DNA from: Coniochaeta sp. PMI_546 | Lineage: Eukaryota; Ascomycota; Sordariomycetes; Coniochaetales; Coniochaetaceae | Direction: 5' to 3' | Assembly: GCA_021432605.1 (NCBI GenBank) | Contig: MU271157.1 | Span: 372,001 to 436,000 of the forward strand | Length of the DNA stretch: 64,000 nucleotides | Shown here: positions 57,153 to 64,000 of the stretch, in pieces | How the letters are laid out: the number at the start of each line of letters is the position of its first letter | How positions within the stretch are numbered: the first letter of the stretch is position 1 | The notes under the pieces: model-generated | Databases searched by the model: none | Told to the model about the DNA's origin: nothing | What the model saw: only the letters and a program-made list of their open reading frames with translations | Translations under genes and position numbers: made by a program

Positions 57153-59090
57153 ATGACGTCGATTCGCAACCCTCTCGGAGAGCTCATCCTCACTCCACAA
57201 CAGCAGAGCCTCCTCTTCGCCGCACTCAACTCCAACAAGGCCAACGGCTCTCCGGCCAACAACGCATTGACCATGTCGCCGTCTACTTTCGACGGCTCTC
57301 CGGCACAAGGGCATGGGCTGCCCCTTACAGATAGCCCTCTCCTGGACTTCGACTACGATTTCAACCATGCTGACTCCAGCTTTGACTTCTCATTCGACAA
57401 CGGCAACGACGACAGCAGAATGATTGGTGACCTACCCGGTGCTCCGAGTACCGCCAGATCTGAGTCTGCTTCGGACCAAGATTCGCCGGACAAGAGAAGT
57501 CATCCTGATGACGACGAAGAGGAGAACGGCGCCAAGCGGAGAGAGAGCGAGGATAAGGTGTCCAAGAAGCCAGGGAGGAAGCCCCTCACCACCGAGCCTA
57601 CTTCGGTAAGTCTTGATTGGAAGAGTTGTCTTTGATGCTGTCTGCTCACACAATCCTCTGCAGAAGCGGAAGGCCCAGAATAGAGCCGCTCAGCGTGCTT
57701 TCCGGGAGCGCAAGGAAAGGCACCTAAAGGATCTAGAGACCAAGGTCCAAGAGTTGGAAAAGGCATCGGAGGCGGTCAACCACGAGAACGAGCTCCTCAA
57801 ACAGAAAGTCGAGAAGATGACTGTTGAGTTGAGTGAGTACAAGAAGCGGGTGACTATCGCGGGTAGCGTTGGGCGTCCAGCTATGCTCACGAACAGCAAC
57901 GCACGGCCCTTTGGCTCGGCGATCGTCAACAACATCAGCGACGTCAACTTCCAGTTCGAGTTTCCCAAGTTTGGTGTTCTTCCCGGTCCGACGCCCATCC
58001 CGAATAACAATTCGGTCAAGAACTCTTTCTCGCCACCCATAAAGCGCAGCAGCAGCGATCCATCCAGACAAACCAGCCAGAGCCCCGGCAATTCGAGCAG
58101 TTATAGTCAGATCGGTCTTGACTCCCAGATGAAAGAGGACCTGGCCAACATTGGCGCCAACCTCTTCAACCCTCTAATGCCAAGTAGCAATGGCTCGCGC
58201 ACCAGCTTTGATTCGCACCCCGCTACCACCACGAGCTCCCCCTCCGCGTCCTCAAACTCAAATATGGGAGCCAGTTCTTCGTGCGGAACGTCTCCTGAAC
58301 CATTTACCCAGTCGCCGACTGCTTTTAAGCCTGTCGATACTTTGACGACTATTGGTGAGGAATCGGCAACACTGCATGAGTCAAATCAAGGTGAGTTGCA
58401 ACAGGCTTCTATTGATCTATGTGCTTAAGCACACTTGAGTCATAGTTACGAATACAGAGGGAATACTAATCTGTAGCAGATATGGGCCATTTCTCAAGCG
58501 TCGACATGACCAACTTCAATTGGCTTCCGCAAAACAATTTCCAATTCGACCCTCAGCTCTTTGGTGATTACCGCGAACCCCAAGACAACATCCTCGCCAC
58601 TGGTGGCTTCGACGACAGCTTCTTCAACGACGCCTTTGATGCCGATTTCTTGACTCCCTACAACGTCCCTGTTACCACCAACGCAGGAAACGCGAAGAAG
58701 CCTGGTCTCATCGAGCAAATCGACGCCGCCAAGAACACGGACGAGCTCGACAGCAACGGCAATCTCCTCACCTGCAACAAGATATGGTCCGTTTCCACTT
58801 CCGGCGTTGAGCCGTCCGAGATCGTTCTTCCTTCTAACAATACCAACAGGGAGAAACTCCAAAACTGCCCCAAGGTTCAGAACGGCGACTTTGATCTGGA
58901 CGGCCTCTGCTCAGAGCTGCAGAAGAAAGCCAAGTGCTCCGGCTCCGGTGCCGTGGTCGACGAAAGAGACTTCAAGACAGTCATGAGGAAGTACCTCGGC
59001 AGCACAGAGAAGGAGATTGCCGAGTGCGAGGCCAGGGAGAAGGCTCAAAAGGAACGCGATGGGCGGAAAGCTCTTGGTCAGACGGCCTGA
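57153..59090 (+). CDS. YAP1: Yap1/AP-1 bZIP regulator of oxidative stress
   Basis: Exons 57153-57605, 57664-58390 and 58480-59090 give 596 residues. The first intron falls exactly before the basic region (KRKAQNRAAQRAFRERKERH, from residue 152), followed by the leucine zipper (LKDLETKVQELEKA...). The PAP1 domain contains an n-CRD with one cysteine (SSCGTSPEPF) and a c-CRD with Cys492 (LLTCNKIW), Cys523, Cys537 and Cys546 (LCSELQKKAKCSG), overlapping the nuclear export signal. Peroxide oxidises these cysteines, blocks export and turns on antioxidant genes. The third exon has tandem acceptors TAG-CAG three bases apart, so two forms differing by one alanine may exist. Confidence 0.96.
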
Positions 59091-60559
59091 CCGGTGTTGG
59101 TGGGAGCTGCCAGTTGTACCACCACCCCACTTGCCTGACCTTGACCATCTTCTGTGGTCTTATTTCGGTGTCTAGAATGATTTCTCGTCAGCATTGACTA
59201 GGCGGACGGAGAACGGGTGGACATATTATACCGGTGGCATCATGCACTCAGGGTGCTTTATTTTTATCTATACCTTCGTTGGCTGGGACGGACAGCTTCA
59301 AACACTCCCCGCTTCGGAGTACAGAGGAGTTTCTTAGGGTGGCAAACGCAAAACACATGGACATTTTCGGGGGGGAAACAGGTTATGGAGTTTGTCTGCA
59401 GGAGACCTTACCGTTGAACTGCGGCGCGGCATGGAAATGACGACGGGCAGCCCGTCCTTCATGTGGAGGCGAACAACACATTCTTTGCTTGCCATCGGCA
59501 AGTGGAAGATCAGGAGATTATTGGCCATGGGAGTTGATAAGGAATATTTGTTTATGAATGACGAGCCGAGCTGGCAAACTCAGTTGTGGAATCGCGATGT
59601 GTTAGCTTCGGCTTAGCCAACTCTTTCGATTGCGAGAATAGTTTATGGACTTGTAGTATGAGTTGCTTCCTTAATCTCTGCCCTTGGTACCTAATGCTTG
59701 CGTCTGTCTACCTCCTGAATCAAGGACATACCGCGTGATTGTATGACCGCAAGTCTTGGTTCACAAGTAAGGTGAACCTGAACTTCGATACTACATACAG
59801 TATATTCCCATCTATACCTCAAGCCATACAAGAAAATGGTCATGTACAAGCGTTGTTGGGTTAAGGACCACCACGGAGAGCTATCGATCACCTTGACACT
59901 GGACTTCGGAACACCACGAGGCAAACAAACTATGAGTGTTGACTTCATATACTACAGAAATGACTGATATGCGATGCCAATTACGACCAGATAAACTGTA
60001 ACTGGAGGCCCAGTCCCAAAAACCCTCCGCAGGATTCTAAAAACTAGACCAGACGATCTCAATTGCAACAGGTATCTGCCACCCGGTCCCCAGCCCAAAG
60101 AGATATACACGTAGGAGGAGGGTATATGGTATGAGATCCCGGATGTGAAAACCAAAAAAAAAAAAGAGAATATGATCTTGTACGCTTTCTGCTTGCTCCC
60201 CGCCCATAAAATGCGTGACTTTGTCTCTCCTCTTCGATGTCTTTTGAAAACACAGATATCCGCACTTGTTCCGCCCCTGAAACCAGATTCTCGCAACATC
60301 GGAGGTCTTGTCGTTCTTGTCTGAACAAAAAAAAACACTGTAAAGCAAACAAACGTGACTAACCACTTTGTACCGTTCTCCTTCTCGGATAGGCCGTCGT
60401 GTACTCGAGTGCCCCTGATGCGAAGGTCTCCAGGCAAGAGGGGCTTCAACACCGCCGTGAAAAAACAAAGCCTACTCGGGTCTCAGTCACCAGTGTCTCT
60501 CAGCAGAACCCAGTATTATTTTGTCCCGTCGAAGGCAAGCCACCACGAAAGAGAAAACC
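59091..60559. other. Convergent intergenic region, 1.5 kb
   Basis: 3' flanks of AP-1 and the YANK kinase. A run of about 12 A near 60152, another A-run near 60327 and a GGTACC at 59686-59691 are the only notable points. No gene recognised. Confidence 0.4.
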
Positions 60560-62725
60560 TCAACCAATAACAACCCTAGCCCCCTCCTTGCCCAGCACAC
60601 CCCGCTCCTTGGGCTTGGGACTGTTGCCCCTCCCCTTCTTCCGGCTCAGGAAGCCAAACACCCCGCCGCCCCCGCCCTCCTTGCCCAGCAGGTCGTTGTT
60701 GGCCCCGCTCGCGTCGGCGGGCAGCGTGGCGTCCTGCCTCGCGAGGTCGCTCCAGCTGCCCCCGCCGTCGAGCGTGACCTGCACGCCGCCCGTGGGGCTC
60801 TCGACCATCATGCCCGGCGTGCCGCTCCGGCCCACCCGGCCGCCGGAGGCGGAGTTGGTGTAGGCTTGCGGGTATGGAGGGAGGGGAGGCGGGCGGCCGG
60901 GCGGGTGGCGTCGGGCGTGGCTTGACGTCGGTCTTTGGGCTTGTTGTTGTTGTTGCTGTTGTGCTTGTTGTTGCTGCTGCTGGGACCGGGAAGGGCTGGC
61001 GCCGTTCTCGACCTGGGAGAGGGATAGTTCTGACATGGGGGAGGGTTGGTAGAGGGGCTGGCCGGAGCCGTTGGGGGCGTGGGAGGCTGGGGTTAGTTCG
61101 TCTGTTGTCAGGGCGTGCTGCGACGGGTCGGAGGGCGGATGGCCATTTTGGAGGAGGGCTGAGTTGCCGCTTGTGACGATTCTGATGGCAGAGTTAGTAA
61201 GGGGTAGTAGGGTACTCTGGAGGTCCAGGAGAGGGGAAGCTTCGGCAAGGAAACTCACTTCTTGTAGGCGGCTAGTGTGTAGTCGAAGGGCTTGAAGTCG
61301 GTTTCAATCATGCGGTACAGCTCGTCCTCGCGGATCTCCTTGTCGGTAGCGTCCTCTTTTAGCCTGTCCCGCGGTTTTTGACGGCGAGCTCGAGCCTCGA
61401 GCGGTGCTTCCTCGAGAAGCAGCTCTTCGAGGTCATACGTAGCGTCGAAGTTGGTCTTTTCTGAGGACGGCACGAATACCGGCTCGATCTCTTTCCGCTC
61501 CAGTGCCTCGAAGTCGATACACTGGAAGAACTCGTGGTGGATAAAGCTCTCCCATGTGTGGCCTAACCGCTTGTCTCTGTCCGCATCCAGGGCACTTTTG
61601 ATGGCGTATAGACATGGCAGCGAGACTGGGGGTGATGTTATGGGGTATCTGGGATTTGCCGCCTGGATGAGGCTGCTGAGCGTCGATTCGGAGTTGCCCT
61701 CAAATGGTCTCTGTGAAGCAAGGTCAGCGATGCACACCGCGGATTAGTAGGCAGCGCGCCACTACGATGTCGCAAGCTTCCGTAAGTATGATTGAAGGAC
61801 CAACCTTGTTGTATATGCACTCGTAGAACAAGACACCCAATGACCACCAGTCGGCCCTGACATCATAGCCGCGGCCCGCGTAGACTTCCGGCGCCAGATA
61901 TGCCAATGTCCCGGATTTGCTGGTCAGTACCTTGCCCGGGACGACGTCGGAAGCAACATTCTAGACGTGGTGTTAGTCGACATATTGGCCCAGGAGAGCA
62001 GCCAAGCGAAAACGTACGAAGTCTGTCAAATGGACGTGTCCATCAGCGTCTAACAGCACGTTGTCCGGCTTTATATCCCTATGTATGATGTTTTGCCCGT
62101 GGATATATCTTATGGCGCAACCGAGCTCAGCAATCCAGAATCTAACCGCCTCTTCTGTAAACGTCTTTCTTGATATGTGGAATCGCAAATCACCGCCGCT
62201 CATTAGGTCAACCACCAGGTACCTGCAACACAGTTTAGCCTCAAAGTTGCTGGAAGCAGAGGTATCGGCAAGGGGAGTCCTACATATACTCGATGTCCTG
62301 AAAACTGTAGCGCAAGTTGCAGATGAAGGGATGGTTCACATGCTCAAGCATTCTCCGTTCTCGGATGATATTGCGAACGCTTTCGGAGCGAACGACTAGA
62401 GGTCCCGTTAGTCTCGTCGCAGACACGACTGGAAGACACCGCAAAGCATTAGCGGCGCGAAACACGGGATATGATGCGCACCTTCATCCTTCCGTATGTA
62501 TTTCAGCGCAAACGAGAGACCGGTATCCTTCCGCTCGACAATGCGGACCTTTCCAAAAGCGCCTCGGCCGACAACTCGCAGGAGGCGGAAATGGTTTAGG
62601 TTCACTGATGGAACGGTACAGTAGTCAGAAATTGGTAGCTTGGAACGAGGATTGCAGGTTTGGGGAGGGCCTCGAAACTCACCTTCGCCGTCGAGGTCGA
62701 CCGGCTTGCCCTGGCTGTTACCCAT
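60560..62725 (-). CDS. YANK-type AGC protein kinase (STK32-like)
   Basis: Seven exons (minus strand: 62683-62725, 62482-62604, 62284-62395, 62018-62222, 61805-61960, 61259-61710, 60560-61181) encode 570 residues. The start MGNSQGK suggests N-myristoylation at Gly2. Kinase features: GRGAFGKV (27-34), Lys49 in [16 protein letters not shown] (140-147), DFN (160-162) in place of DFG, and LAPE (183-186). The DFN variant is characteristic of the YANK/STK32 branch and keeps the metal-binding Asp. There is no T-loop Ser/Thr of the usual AGC context. A 200-residue C-terminal tail carries a polyglutamine tract and proline-rich segments. Substrates and role in fungi are unknown. Confidence 0.92.
60937..60982 (-). 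repeat. CAG/CAA trinucleotide repeat (polyglutamine)
   Basis: Encodes Gln6-Ala-Gln7-Ala-Gln in the kinase tail. Mixed CAG and CAA codons. Length may vary between strains. Confidence 0.85.
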
Positions 62726-64000
62726 TGATACTTGGCCCGGGTGTCCTCCACAGTCGACGATGACGGAAGAGCAGCTCTCAGAAAGCGATAAGAAAAGCAA
62801 TCAACGCTCTGAAAGTTGGGACATCCTACGCTCGGATCTCTTGCACGTCGTATGTCCTCCGAGGGAGTTGTATCTCCAAGAATTTCGCGGTACTCTGAGT
62901 ATTTCGCTAAAGGGAGATGGGCGATCGCGAAAGTGAGTGGAGGGGGCGAATGGCTGTAGGTTCGGCACTCGAAACCTCGAAGCGGATACCGGAGAGCGGA
63001 GACAGTCGATGATTCGCCCGGTGCGTCAAGCGGTGACGGTGGAGGTCGTGGGAGGTCGTGGAGGTTTTGTCGTCCAGCACCCGCGTGGCCAGGGCCCCGA
63101 TTTACCGGGTCGGCTATTCCGCTTTTTGAAGGTGAAGCCGAGGACGTACTCGCCGTAAACTGATCAGTGGAGGGATGCCGCAATTGCTTGAATATCAGAG
63201 TTGGCGGATTACTGAGCAGGGCGATGAGGAGGAAGGTGTGTGGAATACGTGGCCAATGTCTAGCCAAGGAACGAGGAGGCTAGAATCAAGAAGATGGACT
63301 GGTTGGAAGGTGTGTTATAGGGGACTCGAGCTATACAAGGTGTATCAGGCGTGGTGGTGACAATGATAACAGGCGGTCAGCAGGTCAGCACTCTTCGTTT
63401 CTGGAGGAGATTGTAGAGGGGCTAGTCGAGCATAGCTCCATTAAGGAGACACATTGCAAGGGAGGGTATTGCCAATCTTTTAATCTTGCCAATTGCTGCA
63501 CACGAAAGATGAGATAGGAGGGGGTGGTCCGTGACGGCGATTTGCAGAGGAAGACAAGACCTTGTTTGGTCCTTGGTGCAGCTTGACACGGGCTTGACAG
63601 GGGTTAAAGGTGAAGCTTTGCAGTAATGGACATTGAGGGGTCCCCAGGATCTGATTACACGTACACTACGACTATATAGATGCTGCATTTGCGTAAAAAC
63701 ATCGTTGCAACGAACTGAAGCATCTCTGGCCTTGAGTCTCCCTCTACACTCGCCAACACTGCTCTTCACCTTCGGCTACCTACCTTCTACCCCTTGCGAT
63801 GTTTTCACGATGACGGGGCACGGTATCACGATGGTGTTACGTACCAAGCGCTACTAAGGCACTATTTCCACGTGTCGCCACTCCACGCCAGCCCCGGACA
63901 GGACAGGCGTCGTCTGCAGCACCCCGTCCTGCTTGCCCCCCCATTCCAACAGTGGCCAGTCACGAGTGATTGCGGGATCAAGTTGCAGCATGTGCTGCAT
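62726..64000. other. Upstream region of the YANK kinase to window edge
   Basis: Promoter and leader of the kinase, then DNA with short frames only. A minus-strand frame upstream of the start has no protein-like signature. Nothing else recognised up to the right edge. Confidence 0.4.

Noticed and set aside
56816-57334. 172-codon frame overlapping the AP-1 start
   Set aside because: Starts at TTG, lies in leader sequence and overlaps AP-1 in another frame.
62602-63267. 221-codon minus-strand frame upstream of the YANK kinase
   Set aside because: Crosses the kinase first exon and first intron in another frame and has no motif; leader shadow.

Overview
The window is nuclear DNA of a filamentous ascomycete (Pezizomycotina, probably Sordariomycetes). 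The genes are compact and cut by short GT-AG introns, mostly 50-130 nt, with CTAAC/CTGAC-type branch sites. The gene set is also typical of moulds: an AcuK/Ert1 gluconeogenesis regulator, a Yap1/AP-1 bZIP with redox cysteine domains, an Ncr1/NPC1 sterol transporter, a TOK-type two-pore K+ channel, an ExgD-type membrane glucanase, a pisatin-demethylase-like P450 and a berberine-bridge-type oxidase. Gene models were built by reading exons in frame across candidate introns and checking that phases match. They are predictions, with no transcript or database support.

Layout. 1-5.8 kb: the 5' part of a proline-rich gene running off the left edge, a 4.3 kb gene-free stretch, and a tRNA-Ile(AAU) with a 52-nt intron. 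6.5-9.5 kb: Aha1 Hsp90 co-chaperone and a nitrilase-family hydrolase. 10-15.3 kb: a P450 and an FAD-linked oxidase, both on the minus strand. 16.5-23.1 kb: NPC1-type sterol transporter and a CUE-DUF1771-Smr protein resembling the no-go-decay nuclease Cue2. 24.4-27.7 kb: an amidase followed, in the same reading frame, by two further open stretches separated only by TAG codons. 28-34.6 kb: an alpha/beta-hydrolase-fold protein with a nuclear-localisation-like motif, a TOK1-like K+ channel and a VIT1/CCC1-like metal transporter.

35-42.3 kb: a cysteine-rich membrane-anchored surface protein, a possible Rec114-like meiotic protein, riboflavin kinase and AcuK/Ert1. 45.3-51.1 kb: a DHA1-type MFS transporter with one 397-nt intron and a type II membrane exo-1,3-beta-glucanase. 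51.5-55.3 kb: branched-chain 2-oxoacid dehydrogenase E1 beta, Tsr2 and a Dos2-like BSD protein. 57.2-62.7 kb: Yap1/AP-1 and a YANK-type (STK32-like) AGC kinase with a polyglutamine tract.

Most genes are housekeeping or signalling genes with no shared pathway. The only loose functional group is nitrilase, P450 and FAD oxidase, which could act on small molecules, but no backbone synthase is visible. I found no clear transposon, virus-derived element or CRISPR. The observations most worth following are the TAG-interrupted frame behind the amidase, a dispersed GGTACC/CCTAGG-rich intergenic motif, the hydrolase with a replaced nucleophile and an NLS-like motif, and the Rec114 candidate.
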